Positions 48,624-56,244 of a stretch of 64,000 nucleotides of DNA are shown in pieces. How positions within the stretch are numbered: the first letter of the stretch is position 1; the number at the start of each line of letters is the position of its first letter. The stretch comes from Lactobacillus sp. UBA5804 (GTDB lineage: Bacteria > Bacillota > Bacilli > Lactobacillales > Lactobacillaceae). The stretch covers positions 62,001-126,000 of the forward strand of contig DIDI01000037.1 of the NCBI GenBank assembly GCA_002418055.1, in the 5' to 3' direction. The notes beneath the pieces were generated by a model that ran no database searches, was not told the DNA's origin, and was given only the letters and a program-made list of their open reading frames with translations. The translations under genes and the position numbers were made by a program.

Positions 48624-48830
48624 ATGACACAATCAGAAAAGAAATTCGAAAATGTTAAGGACCAAGTTGCTGGTAAAGCCAAAGAAGTTACCGGTAAAGT
48701 TACGAAAGATAAGAAATTAGAATCTGAAGGTAAGACCCAAGACTTGATTGGCAAAGCCAAGGACAAATTTGAAGATGCCAAAGAAGCAGCCAAGGGTGCG
48801 GTTGAAAGCATTAAGAAAATGGGCAAGTAA
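48624..48830 (+). CDS. csbD: CsbD-family stress protein
   Basis: Small, highly charged, predicted helical protein of 68 residues with the repeated V-x-GKAKEVTGKV pattern and the QDLIGKAKDKFEDAK segment of the CsbD family (general stress-induced, function unknown). A strong AAAGGAGGAACC ribosome site precedes it. It is a monocistronic gene with its own promoter and terminator. No sigma-B-type promoter was recognised. Confidence 0.9.
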   Translation: MTQSEKKFENVKDQVAGKAKEVTGKVTKDKKLESEGKTQDLIGKAKDKFEDAKEAAKGAVESIKKMGK

Positions 48831-48846
48831 AACTGCCTCAAGCAAG

Positions 48847-48868
48847 AGCGTTTAGCAACGCTTTTTTT
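48847..48868 (+). terminator. terminator of csbD
   Basis: AGCGTT/AACGCT stem with a T7 run. Confidence 0.8.
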
Positions 48869-48943
48869 GTTTATCTGTTCTTTTAACTTAACATAATTTT
48901 TATTATGAATATATCATTTTTTGTTTGCACTCCCCTTGCAAAC

Positions 48944-48971
48944 AAAAAAGCCTTCCGGCCGGAAGGCTTTT
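48944..48971. terminator. terminator after the PAP2 gene
   Basis: Near-loopless inverted repeat AAAAGCCTTCCGG/CCGGAAGGCTTTT with A/T tails on both sides. Confidence 0.88.
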
Positions 48972-48979
48972 AGTTGGGA

Positions 48980-49588
48980 CTAAAACATTGGACCAATCAA
49001 CTGATTAACTAGGAAAAAACAAAAGACCGCCAAACTGGTAGCTCCCAAAACATCTGAAGGATAATGTGCTTTGAGACTCAGTCGGGAAATAATGACCATA
49101 ATCCATAAAATAACCATTGCGAGTGAGTAATATAAGCCAAACTTGACGCTAAAGAGCCTTAGTAAAATTAACAGCAGTGTCGTTGCACTTAAGACATGAC
49201 CACTGGGAAAACTATAACCCTCGTCGACCGTCAAATGAGCAAAGGGACGTTTACGCTTAACGGTTCGCTTTAAAATAACCCCAATCCCATCGGCCAAACC
49301 AATGGTTCCCAAAATCCAAAAGGCCGTATCAAAATAATTATTTTGTAGATAGTAACTGGCTAGTAATACCGTCCAAACCACGACGAGCTTAGGGTCATAG
49401 AGAAAGGCAACGACCTTCCAGCTAAAGCCACTCCGGTCGCGAATGAGTCGCTGGTGCAACCGATGATCGTAGAAATTAAAAGACTGTGAATACTTCACAT
49501 TATAAATAAGAAGCAGCAAAACCGCTGCGGATACCACCACTAAAAGTTGACTCATCATGAAATTGTTAGCTCCAATAAAAAATGACAT
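48980..49588 (-). CDS. PAP2-family membrane phosphatase
   Basis: Integral membrane phosphatase of 202 residues with about five to six helices. The three catalytic motifs are visible: KRTVKRKRP (near 91-99), SFPSGH (near 109-114) and SRLSLKAHYPSDVLG (near 161-175). Such proteins dephosphorylate undecaprenyl diphosphate or phosphatidylglycerol phosphate, and the substrate here is open. It is a single leftward gene with a strong terminator. Confidence 0.9.
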   Translation of the reverse strand: MSFFIGANNFMMSQLLVVVSAAVLLLLIYNVKYSQSFNFYDHRLHQRLIRDRSGFSWKVVAFLYDPKLVVVWTVLLASYYLQNNYFDTAFWILGTIGLADGIGVILKRTVKRKRPFAHLTVDEGYSFPSGHVLSATTLLLILLRLFSVKFGLYYSLAMVILWIMVIISRLSLKAHYPSDVLGATSLAVFCFFLVNQLIGPMF

Positions 49589-49677
49589 TTCACAGTTATT
49601 GTAGCAATAAAAACATTAATTATCAGCTTTTTACCTGTGATACTTGGTAAGACTACCGAGTAAAATGATTTAAATGA

Positions 49678-49936
49678 TTGACGCTTTCCTGCCAGCATGT
49701 TATTCTTGCTGGCGTAAGGACGGAAGCTTACATTGAAATTCTAAATCGCTATTTAAAGTCACAAATTATTTTTCCGAACGACAGAGAAGACTATTTTTGT
49801 GACCTCAGAGTGGTTTAGTTTCAATGAAAACAACTAACGGACCTCGTGGACGCTTTTTTGATTTCATGAATTTAACGAGACTGACTCTGAGAGTCGGTCT
49901 TTTTAATTGTTCTTGAACACCAAAGGAGTTTTCCAA
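49678..49936 (+). promoter_or_regulatory. attenuator leader of the ABC-F gene
   Basis: Promoter: -35 TTGACG (49678-49683), 17 bp, -10 TATTCT (49701-49706). The leader of about 220 bases has an outer helix CATTGAAA/TTTCAATG (49731-49738/49819-49826) and an inner helix GTCACAAA/TTTGTGAC (49758-49765/49796-49803). A terminator GACTGACTC/GAGTCGGTC plus T5 (49879-49904) sits 32 bp before the gene start. CTCAGAGT (49804-49811) is exactly complementary to ACTCTGAG (49884-49891) inside the terminator, a candidate antiterminator. A TTG-started three-codon uORF (49733-49744) follows GGAAG. Confidence 0.75.
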
Positions 49937-51442
49937 ATGACAACCATCACCTTGCACCAGCTCACCTTTAGCTATGAGGAGCAAAGTCAACCATTATTTA
50001 AGCAACTCAACCTCCAATTCGATACCAGTTGGAGGCTGGCACTGGTGGGGCGTAATGGTGCTGGTAAAACCACTTTTCTACAGCTCTTAAATGGGCAGCT
50101 GCCCTATCACGGTCAAATTAACTTCGCCAGCAGTTGTCGTTATTTTCCGCAAACAGTTACAGACCCACACCAAACCGTCAGCGAGTTAATCGCCCAACAG
50201 GAGAAGGTTGAACCCTGGCAGGTGCAACGTGAACTCGACCTGCTGCAGATTAAGAAAGCCGTCTTGACACAACCCTTTGATACCCTATCCGGCGGCGAAC
50301 AAACGAAAGTTTTATTGGCCTGCGCTTTTGCGGATGAAACGGCATTTCCGCTACTAGACGAGCCCACGAACCATTTAGATTTGGCAAGCCGGCAATTACT
50401 CGCCACTTATTTACGCCAGAAGCGCCAAGGCTATTTCGTCACGAGCCATGATCGGCACTTTTTGAATCAAGTTAGCAACCATGTTTGTGCGATTGAACGC
50501 CAGCAAATCATCCAATATCAGGGTAATGTTGCGGTTTACGAACGCGAAAAACAAGCGCGCGACCAGTTTGAACTGGCTAAAAATGAAACCTTAAAACATG
50601 AAATTACCCGCTTAAAAATTAGTAGCCGCGAAAAACGTGACTGGTCATACAACCGTGAAAAGGATAAATTCGGTGATCAGCACAATAAAGGGACTGGTTC
50701 TCCCAACCGGGGCTTTATTGGTGCTCGCGCCGCCCGCGTCATGAAGAAAGCCAAGAATGTGCAAACCCGCATGGACAATCAAATTGCTGCCAAGTCACAA
50801 TTACTCAAGAATATCGAAACCATTGATCCTTTAACGCTAAATTATCAACCCGATTATCATCGCACCCTCTTTACCCTGCAAGAAGTTACGCTAAGTTATG
50901 GCACCACGCCACTTTTTACCCCCGTCACGTTAACCGTGAAACGCGGCGACCGCATTGCGATTTTGGGTCCAAATGGGATGGGTAAATCATCGCTGCTCCT
51001 GGCGATGCAGCAACGTTTCCGTGGCAAAATAACGGGACTGATTTCGTCACCTCAGCAGCTCGCAACGAGTATTATTCAGCAAAAAGAGCGATATCATGCC
51101 GGCACAATTCCAGATTTTATTGAACAGCATCAGCTCAACCAAAATGATTTCCTCAATAATCTGCATAAACTCGGGGTCGAACGGAAGCAATTCGATGAGC
51201 CGATTGCAAACTTAAGCCTAGGACAGCAGAAAAAGATTCAGCTAGCGGCATCACTGGCAACACCGGCCGCCTGCTACTTATGGGATGATCCCCTGAACTA
51301 TTTAGATGTCTTCAACCAAGAACAGCTAGAAACCATGCTCGCCGCGTCTAACGCCACAATGATTTTCGTCGAACATGACCAAGCCTTCATTGACCACGTG
51401 GCTACTAAGACTTATCAGTTGAAAACAAGCAGCCGGAATTAA
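49937..51442 (+). CDS. Lsa-type ABC-F ribosomal protection protein
   Basis: Soluble ATPase with two ABC domains and no membrane part, 501 residues from the ATG at 49937 (AAAGGAG upstream; earlier in-frame starts lack a ribosome site). NBD1 has GRNGAGKTT (38-46), LSGGEQTK and LLDEPTNHLD. The interdomain linker (about 195-300) is the antibiotic-resistance determinant in this family. NBD2 has GPNGMGKSS, LSLGQQKK and a Walker B reading YLWDDPLNYLD, with aspartate (D451) where glutamate is usual. Overall similarity is to Lsa(A)-like proteins giving lincosamide/pleuromutilin/streptogramin A tolerance. Drug range here is inference. Confidence 0.87.
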   Translation: MTTITLHQLTFSYEEQSQPLFKQLNLQFDTSWRLALVGRNGAGKTTFLQLLNGQLPYHGQINFASSCRYFPQTVTDPHQTVSELIAQQEKVEPWQVQRELDLLQIKKAVLTQPFDTLSGGEQTKVLLACAFADETAFPLLDEPTNHLDLASRQLLATYLRQKRQGYFVTSHDRHFLNQVSNHVCAIERQQIIQYQGNVAVYEREKQARDQFELAKNETLKHEITRLKISSREKRDWSYNREKDKFGDQHNKGTGSPNRGFIGARAARVMKKAKNVQTRMDNQIAAKSQLLKNIETIDPLTLNYQPDYHRTLFTLQEVTLSYGTTPLFTPVTLTVKRGDRIAILGPNGMGKSSLLLAMQQRFRGKITGLISSPQQLATSIIQQKERYHAGTIPDFIEQHQLNQNDFLNNLHKLGVERKQFDEPIANLSLGQQKKIQLAASLATPAACYLWDDPLNYLDVFNQEQLETMLAASNATMIFVEHDQAFIDHVATKTYQLKTSSRN

Positions 51443-51538
51443 AAATTAAGTGATTTCAAATATTAAAATAGTCGCTAGCCAAGTTGGCATTTTTATCCAA
51501 CTTCTCAAAATTTATTGTCCTAGCAAACAAGGGCCACA

Positions 51539-51562
51539 AGCATGCTAACAACCATGCTTTTT
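51539..51562 (+). terminator. terminator after the ABC-F gene
   Basis: AGCATG/CATGCT stem with a T5 run, about 100 bp after the stop codon. Confidence 0.6.
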
Positions 51563-51610
51563 ACTTCCATAAATAAAAAAGAATCAGTGTCGCGGCCGAC
51601 GGTAGTTCTT

Positions 51611-51747
51611 TTGTGATACCTTTAATATCGTTGCATAATCGGTACGTTGATAACTATTTGTTAAGCAGCTTTGATACTTAGAACGTACCGATAAAAATAA
51701 TCAAATACAAAAAGAGGCTAAACCGAAATATAAATTGGTCTCTTTTT
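51611..51747 (+). ncRNA. candidate small RNA in the ABC-F/tRNA-Ser spacer
   Basis: Promoter-like -35 TTGTGA (51611-51616), 17 bp, -10 CATAAT (51634-51639), then about 100 bases ending in an A/T-flanked hairpin AAAAAGAG..ACC/GGT.CTCTTTTT (51709-51747). Near the predicted 5' end, TCGGTACGTT (51639-51648) is a perfect inverted match to AACGTACCGA (51682-51691). No reading frame with a ribosome site is seen. The call rests on architecture only. Confidence 0.35.
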
Positions 51748-51758
51748 ATTTTGCCAAG

Positions 51759-51786
51759 TTGTTTTATCACTTATTTAAGGTATAAT
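51759..51786 (+). promoter_or_regulatory. tRNA-Ser promoter
   Basis: -35 TTGTTT (51759-51764), 16 bp, -10 TATAAT (51781-51786), 12 bp before the tRNA 5' end. Confidence 0.65.
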
Positions 51787-51798
51787 AGAACACGTTAT

Positions 51799-51887
51799 GG
51801 AGAGTTGGCAGAGTGGTAATGCACCGGACTCGAAATCCGGCGAACCAAGTTTTGCTTGGCGCGCAGGTTCAAATCCTGTACTCTCCT
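51799..51887 (+). tRNA. tRNA-Ser (anticodon CGA)
   Basis: The acceptor arms GGAGAGT and ACTCTCC pair fully. The anticodon arm CCGGA-CTCGAAA-TCCGG carries anticodon CGA. A long variable arm (CCAAG/CTTGG) marks a class II serine tRNA, and the T arm is CAGGTTCAAATCCTG. The discriminator base is T and no CCA is encoded. Confidence 0.95.
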
Positions 51888-51943
51888 TATATAGTTTCAG
51901 AATGCTGATATATCAGTGATTTAAGCGATACATGTGGTATTTT

Positions 51944-51962
51944 CTACCGAAAAGCTACCGAA
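51944..51962. other. possible integration-scar motif downstream of tRNA-Ser
   Basis: CTACCGAA occurs twice in tandem (51944-51951 and 51955-51962). Short repeats of this kind are often seen beside integrase genes at tRNA attachment sites. No integrase remains here, so an ancient excised element is only a suggestion. Confidence 0.25.
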
Positions 51963-52057
51963 TAGAACAAAAATGCTACTCGAAATATCGCGTTGGCAAA
52001 ACAATGCCTTGCTTGTTAGAATCGAAAATCTCCCCAGCAAAGGAGCGTGAATCAATT

Positions 52058-52558
52058 ATGGACAAGTTTCACAGAGCGTTTGGCGTATATGGCGTTGTGC
52101 ATGAAGAAGCCAAAGGTCTAGTAGTCATCAAGAAAAATGGTGGTCCCTACACCAATCGTTTTGATCTTCCAGGTGGTAGTCTCGAAGATGGTGAAGCACT
52201 AAACATTGCCATCAAACGCGAGATAAAAGAAGAAACTGGCCTAGCCGTCTTATCTTACCATCAACTCGGCATCACGAGTTTTAAATATCCTTGGGATTAT
52301 TTGAATTTTCACCTTAATCAGCACATTGCTGTCTTCTATGATATCCAAAAATTAGCAGGCGTACTCGAACAAGTTGCACCCCAATTTGAAGGTCAAGACT
52401 CACTGGGTGCAGTATTTGTACCACTGCGTCAGCTTAATCTGAATAATGCTTCACCGCCTGTACTTAAAGCCAAAGAATACTTGTTAAACGATCGACAATT
52501 CAGCGATGCAGATACAACTTTTGATAAATGGGACGTACTTGACAAGCCAGTATTTTAG
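52058..52558 (+). CDS. NUDIX hydrolase
   Basis: Hydrolase of 166 residues with a complete NUDIX box GSLEDGE followed by REIKEETGL (about 37-59). The frame stays open upstream to 51932, but AAAGGAG at 52039-52045 points to the ATG at 52058 (MDKFHRAFGVYG). The substrate is unknown. It lies just downstream of tRNA-Ser, in the region with the scar-like motif, and could be accessory. Confidence 0.85.
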   Translation: MDKFHRAFGVYGVVHEEAKGLVVIKKNGGPYTNRFDLPGGSLEDGEALNIAIKREIKEETGLAVLSYHQLGITSFKYPWDYLNFHLNQHIAVFYDIQKLAGVLEQVAPQFEGQDSLGAVFVPLRQLNLNNASPPVLKAKEYLLNDRQFSDADTTFDKWDVLDKPVF

Positions 52559-52595
52559 GCTAACCATTCTGCTGACAATGATTAGCGTTATAATT

Positions 52596-52627
52596 GACCA
52601 GACCTGCACATCAGATCTGGTCATTTT
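52596..52627 (+). terminator. hairpin after the NUDIX gene
   Basis: GACCAGA/TCTGGTC stem followed by a modest ATTTTGT tail. It is probably a weak terminator before the ClC gene. Confidence 0.5.
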
Positions 52628-52654
52628 GTATTCATTAGAAAGACAGGCGAATTC

Positions 52655-53938
52655 TTGAATCGAAGCCATTCATTAATTACTACCATTATCAATGGTATCA
52701 TCATCGGTAGTTATGCCGGATTAGTCATCAGCCTCTTCCGCTTCCTCATTCAAAATAGTATTTTAGGCTGGAAAAGCCTCTATCACAGCACCCACCTGCA
52801 TCCCTTCATCCTGCTATTCATCATGGTCATTCTCATCATGATTACCCTGTTAGTCAGTATGTTAGTCAAACAAGAACCTCATATTATGGGATCCGGTATT
52901 CCAGAAGTTAAGCTCCAATTGTCTCAAAGACTACAGTTAAACCCAGTAGCTATTTTATGGCGTAAATTCATGACTGGTGTCTTAATGATTGGAACCGGTA
53001 GCTTTCTAGGCCGTGAAGGGCCTTCAGTTCAGTTAGGTGCCGCAGTTGGCCAAATTTATGCTGAACGACGCCAGCTCGATCAGCCAGCTTGGCAGCAAAT
53101 GGTGGTTGCCGGTGCGGCGGCTGGTTTAGCCGCGGCTTTTAATGCGCCCCTAGCAGCAACGATGTTTGTGTTGGAAGAACTGACCCACCGCTTCTCTAGA
53201 AGCTATTTATTGGTTGCCTTGAGTAGTGCCATTACAGCAGATATCGTGACCACTTATTTCTTCGGACTAAAGCCCGTTCTACAAATTCATTATACGAAAA
53301 GCTTACCATTGAAATACTATGGCTTGCTAGTATTGCTGGGACTAATCGCGGGACTTCTAGGTTATGGTTACCAATTTCTCACCCTACATGTAGGGAGTTG
53401 GTTTGGCTTTTTCACACGGCACCACTTGAAACGACCATACCACACCCTCATCATGCTCGTGTTTACTGTTGGAATTGGGCTAACTGCACCTTATCTGTTG
53501 GGTGGTAGTAGTGACCTCATTCAACAACTTTCCAAAATGTCATGGGGCTTTAACCTATTGTTACTCATTTTTATGATTCGCTTATGTGGATCGACCATTT
53601 CTTTCGGATCAGGTGCCCCTGGTGGTATCTTCCTGCCTATTCTGACTTTAGGAGCAGTACTTGGTGCAATTGTTGCCAATAGCTTTATCCAGTTAGGCTG
53701 GTTACCAGCGGCTTTTTTGCCAAATTTCATCATTTTTACCATGGCAGGCTATTTCGCTGGCATCAGTCAGGCGCCGTTAACCGCAATTATGTTAATTACC
53801 GAGATGGTTGGCTCACTCGTACATCTCCTACCGCTCGCACTCGTTTCACTAACAGCATACCTGATTGTCAATCTTTGCCATGGTGCCCCAATCTATGACG
53901 CCTTAGCCGACCAATTGCAGCACAAAACGCGAAGCTAA
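52655..53938 (+). CDS. clcA: ClC-family chloride channel/transporter
   Basis: Membrane protein of 427 residues with the ClC helices and selectivity motifs GSGIPEVK (79-86), GREGPSVQ (119-126) and GSGAPGGIFLP (near 325-335). The external gating glutamate is present (E121), and a glutamate pair (LEEL, near 171-174) stands at the proton-glutamate position. An H+/Cl- exchanger is therefore more likely than a passive channel; anion preference is not testable here. The start is taken as TTG at 52655 with a weak AGGCG upstream, so the true start could be a few codons further in. There is no regulatory CBS domain. Confidence 0.88.
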   Translation: MNRSHSLITTIINGIIIGSYAGLVISLFRFLIQNSILGWKSLYHSTHLHPFILLFIMVILIMITLLVSMLVKQEPHIMGSGIPEVKLQLSQRLQLNPVAILWRKFMTGVLMIGTGSFLGREGPSVQLGAAVGQIYAERRQLDQPAWQQMVVAGAAAGLAAAFNAPLAATMFVLEELTHRFSRSYLLVALSSAITADIVTTYFFGLKPVLQIHYTKSLPLKYYGLLVLLGLIAGLLGYGYQFLTLHVGSWFGFFTRHHLKRPYHTLIMLVFTVGIGLTAPYLLGGSSDLIQQLSKMSWGFNLLLLIFMIRLCGSTISFGSGAPGGIFLPILTLGAVLGAIVANSFIQLGWLPAAFLPNFIIFTMAGYFAGISQAPLTAIMLITEMVGSLVHLLPLALVSLTAYLIVNLCHGAPIYDALADQLQHKTRS

Positions 53939-53953
53939 AAACATCAACATCAA

Positions 53954-53988
53954 CAAAAAAACTATCTCATTTGAGGTAGTTTTTTTTA
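53954..53988 (+). terminator. terminator of clcA
   Basis: ACTATCTC/GAGGTAGT stem (one G-T pair) flanked by A7 and T8. Confidence 0.88.
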
Positions 53989-54018
53989 TACAAGCAATTT
54001 AGTGCAGGCCACACATCG

Positions 54019-54429
54019 CTAAAATTCCTGATAGAAGCTGACCAAATTGAGCCGAGCCGTATCGGTAAAGCCACACTTTTTATAAAAATTCCGAGTGGCT
54101 ACGGTATCATCCGTGAGCAACACCTTTTGCCGAACATTCTGATGTCTGATCAGCACTTGCGCCATTAACTGCCTGCCAATTCCCTTACCCTGGTAAGGAG
54201 GGGCAACCAAGATATCTTGTACATATAAAATGGTCTGATTGTCACCGACCGTTCTAACCAACCCCACCAACCGATTGTTGTCTCAAGCACTAATAACATC
54301 TAGTGAATGATGGATGGCTTGTTGTAAGCTGTCTGGAGATGCTGTATAAGCATACCAACCGACAGCTTGATACAGATTGATTAAATCCGCTGATCGAATA
54401 TCTGCTTGTATTTTAAACTTAATTAGCAT
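54019..54429 (-). pseudogene. GNAT N-acetyltransferase interrupted by an in-frame TGA
   Basis: Reading on the minus strand from the ATG at 54429 (GAGGAA upstream), 48 codons of a GNAT N-terminal part run to VISA and then hit TGA at 54285-54283. The same frame continues DNNRLVGLVRTVGDN, with the acetyl-CoA motif YQGKGIGRQL and a FYKKCGF end at 54019. The full frame of about 136 codons is a normal GNAT length. The stop fits a TGG-to-TGA change of a tryptophan. The downstream 83-codon part keeps the CoA motif but is unlikely to fold alone. Confidence 0.85.
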
Positions 54430-54535
54430 CATTATTCCTCTCTAATTTCCGAACAAATTAGAGTTTAAAACGTAATTTTTCCACACCTAGCCTCATTAAT
54501 ACTAAATAGTGCATAGTAGCACTGCCACTCTTAAT

Positions 54536-54844
54536 CTAATCATCGAGCGCATTGAGCGCTAATAGGAATGGGAGCCGCTGCAGAAATTTGGCTGTTACGC
54601 GATACTCTGACAGTAATGGTGGCTTAGTTCCTGTTAGTTTTTTAGATACATAGCCAGCCGCAATCAAGGCGTCTAATGACCGTACTAGCATAATACTAGT
54701 AATCCCGGGTAATTGCTTTTTTAACTGGTTAAAACCAATCTTATCATGCTTTGCAATCACCCAAGCAGTATTAAGTCGCCACTTACCTGATAGCGTATCT
54801 AACATCTTTGAAATGCTACATGACCATTCATTGGTTGTTTGCAT
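54536..54844 (-). CDS. HxlR-family transcriptional regulator
   Basis: Winged-helix regulator of 102 residues. CSISKMLDTLSGKWRLNTAWVI (read in parts) and FNQLKKQLPGITSIMLVRSLDALIAAGYV-type wing/helix residues are the HxlR pattern, with a cysteine near the N-terminus (C9) as in redox-sensing relatives. It is divergent from a truncated nitroreductase gene, a frequent regulator/target pair. Ligand or redox sensing is inferred from family. Confidence 0.88.
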   Translation of the reverse strand: MQTTNEWSCSISKMLDTLSGKWRLNTAWVIAKHDKIGFNQLKKQLPGITSIMLVRSLDALIAAGYVSKKLTGTKPPLLSEYRVTAKFLQRLPFLLALNALDD

Positions 54845-54939
54845 GGCAATCTCCCTCCCCAGTTACAAAATTGTGCCTACTAGTTAAGCATCAGCGCTTT
54901 TAATATACTGATTTTACTTGATAGAAAAGAGGAACACAA

Positions 54940-55284
54940 TTGGATTTTTTAAAACAACTCGACATGCGAACATCAATGCGCCATTTTGTGATTGAACGTC
55001 AGATTAGCGATCACACACTTTTGGAAATTTTAACTCACGCGGCTAACGCACCCTCTAACAACAATGCCCAACCTTGGAAAGTCGTTGCGATTAAATCCCG
55101 ACCAATCATCGCACAACTTAAACGCCTCGCGTTTAACCAAGATCAAGTGGCACAGGCAGCGGCTGTCTTGTTAATTTTAGGTGATCGCAAGCATTATCAG
55201 ACAGATCCACTCATCCACATGCCCGTGAAAGCGCTGAAACCTTTACCACCATTATTCATTGATAATCACACAAAAAGCACTTGA
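54940..55284 (+). pseudogene. truncated nitroreductase remnant
   Basis: A frame of 114 codons that begins as a normal nitroreductase: MRTSMRHFV (phosphate-binding arginines) and ILTHAANAPSNNNAQPWKVVAI for FMN. After about residue 90 it breaks into MPVKALKPLPPLFIDN, which resembles the family C-terminal end. Family members have about 200 residues, so roughly the middle-to-late half is missing, consistent with an internal in-frame deletion. It lies divergent to the HxlR regulator. Activity is doubtful because the second FMN-binding part is lost. Confidence 0.7.
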
Positions 55285-55307
55285 CGATACGAAACATCGA
55301 GTGCTCT
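55272..55307 (+). terminator. terminator after the nitroreductase remnant
   Basis: AGCACT..CGAT pairs with ATCG.AGTGCT with A5 before and a TTAT tail after. It lies between convergent genes. Confidence 0.6.
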
Positions 55308-55328
55308 TATATATAATGAAATGCGTCG

Positions 55329-55751
55329 CTATCGCTCTTCAGCTTTCTGCTGGCGCCTTTTTAGCGCGTCATTAATCATCCTAACTTGTACTTTGTTAGT
55401 GACAAGTAGCATCCCCCAAACAATTAAATAAATCATGAGATAGCTGCCAATAAATTCCAACCAGTAAGTTGGGCTGTGCCAAATCACCCAGGCATTAAAG
55501 ACCATCGCCCCCAGCACAAGCGAGAACGTGAGTATCATATGGATGAGGACTAAAGCCCAGAATGGCGCCCATTCAGCCCGAAATAAGAATGACAATAACC
55601 CAATCAGTCCACTCATCACCATAATTGTTGCAACGTTCATTGCGGTTGGGGCTCCTGATGGCAACAAGAATAGTAGGAAAAATAGATAAATCGTTGAGCC
55701 GTGTTGCAACCCATTTAAAAAATATTGAAAAATTCGTCTTATTTGTCCCAT
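55329..55751 (-). CDS. DUF3021-family membrane protein
   Basis: Membrane protein of 140 residues with four hydrophobic helices and a basic C-terminal tail. DUF3021 proteins typically sit next to a LytTR regulator and restrain it, and here the LytTR gene is seven bases upstream on the same strand. The role as a membrane-bound inhibitor is inferred from that family context. It is the last gene of the ABC-LytTR-DUF3021 operon. Confidence 0.85.
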   Translation of the reverse strand: MGQIRRIFQYFLNGLQHGSTIYLFFLLFLLPSGAPTAMNVATIMVMSGLIGLLSFLFRAEWAPFWALVLIHMILTFSLVLGAMVFNAWVIWHSPTYWLEFIGSYLMIYLIVWGMLLVTNKVQVRMINDALKRRQQKAEER

Positions 55752-55758
55752 TTTTCGT

Positions 55759-56220
55759 TCACCTCGATAATCCTAACCTTTGTTCAAGCGCACCTAAATA
55801 CTTTCGACTCACACTAGTCTTAACTCCATTGGTTAAAATTGCAGTCATATTGCCAGAGAAACTATTTTCTAATGATTTCAACTGATTCAAATTAATCGCC
55901 GCATGTTTGGAAATTTGAATAAAATCAGGTTGCTTAAGCTTCCTCAGTAACGCATTCAAACGTCCCTTCGTGGTAAGCTCACGGCGCAATGTCGTAATGA
56001 GCAAGTCGGTATTTGAGACATCAATCAAAATAATCTCTTTAACTTTAATGAGTTGCACCTGGCCATCACTGCGGACTGGTAAGATGTCCGATGGTAAGGC
56101 TTGATAACGTGCTAAATAGTCGATGAGCTGCCTGACTGCTGGTGTCTCGCTCTGAGCGGCCAGCGTAATCTCAATTTGATCTGGTGGCAGATTGGGGTCT
56201 GCTTTAAAATGGATGTTCAA
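55759..56220 (-). CDS. LytTR-domain DNA-binding regulator
   Basis: Protein of 153 residues with an N-terminal part of about 50 residues and a C-terminal LytTR domain (about 55-150), showing VKEIILIDVSNTDLLI, DFIQISKHAAINLNQLKSL and SVSRKYLGALEQRL-type elements. It has no receiver domain. It is paired with DUF3021 downstream and an ABC-2 exporter upstream, so it probably regulates this operon. Confidence 0.88.
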   Translation of the reverse strand: MNIHFKADPNLPPDQIEITLAAQSETPAVRQLIDYLARYQALPSDILPVRSDGQVQLIKVKEIILIDVSNTDLLITTLRRELTTKGRLNALLRKLKQPDFIQISKHAAINLNQLKSLENSFSGNMTAILTNGVKTSVSRKYLGALEQRLGLSR

Positions 56221-56244
56221 TCACCTGCGCCCCCTTCGTCAGCA

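Noticed and set aside
49824..49916. 30-codon plus-strand uORF overlapping the ABC-F terminator
   Set aside because: The ATG has no convincing ribosome site and is buried in a predicted helix; the three-codon frame at 49733 is a better leader peptide.
54283..54285. Selenocysteine reading of the TGA in the GNAT gene
   Set aside because: No SECIS-like hairpin follows, GNAT enzymes have no catalytic Cys/Sec there, and a TGG-to-TGA change explains it.
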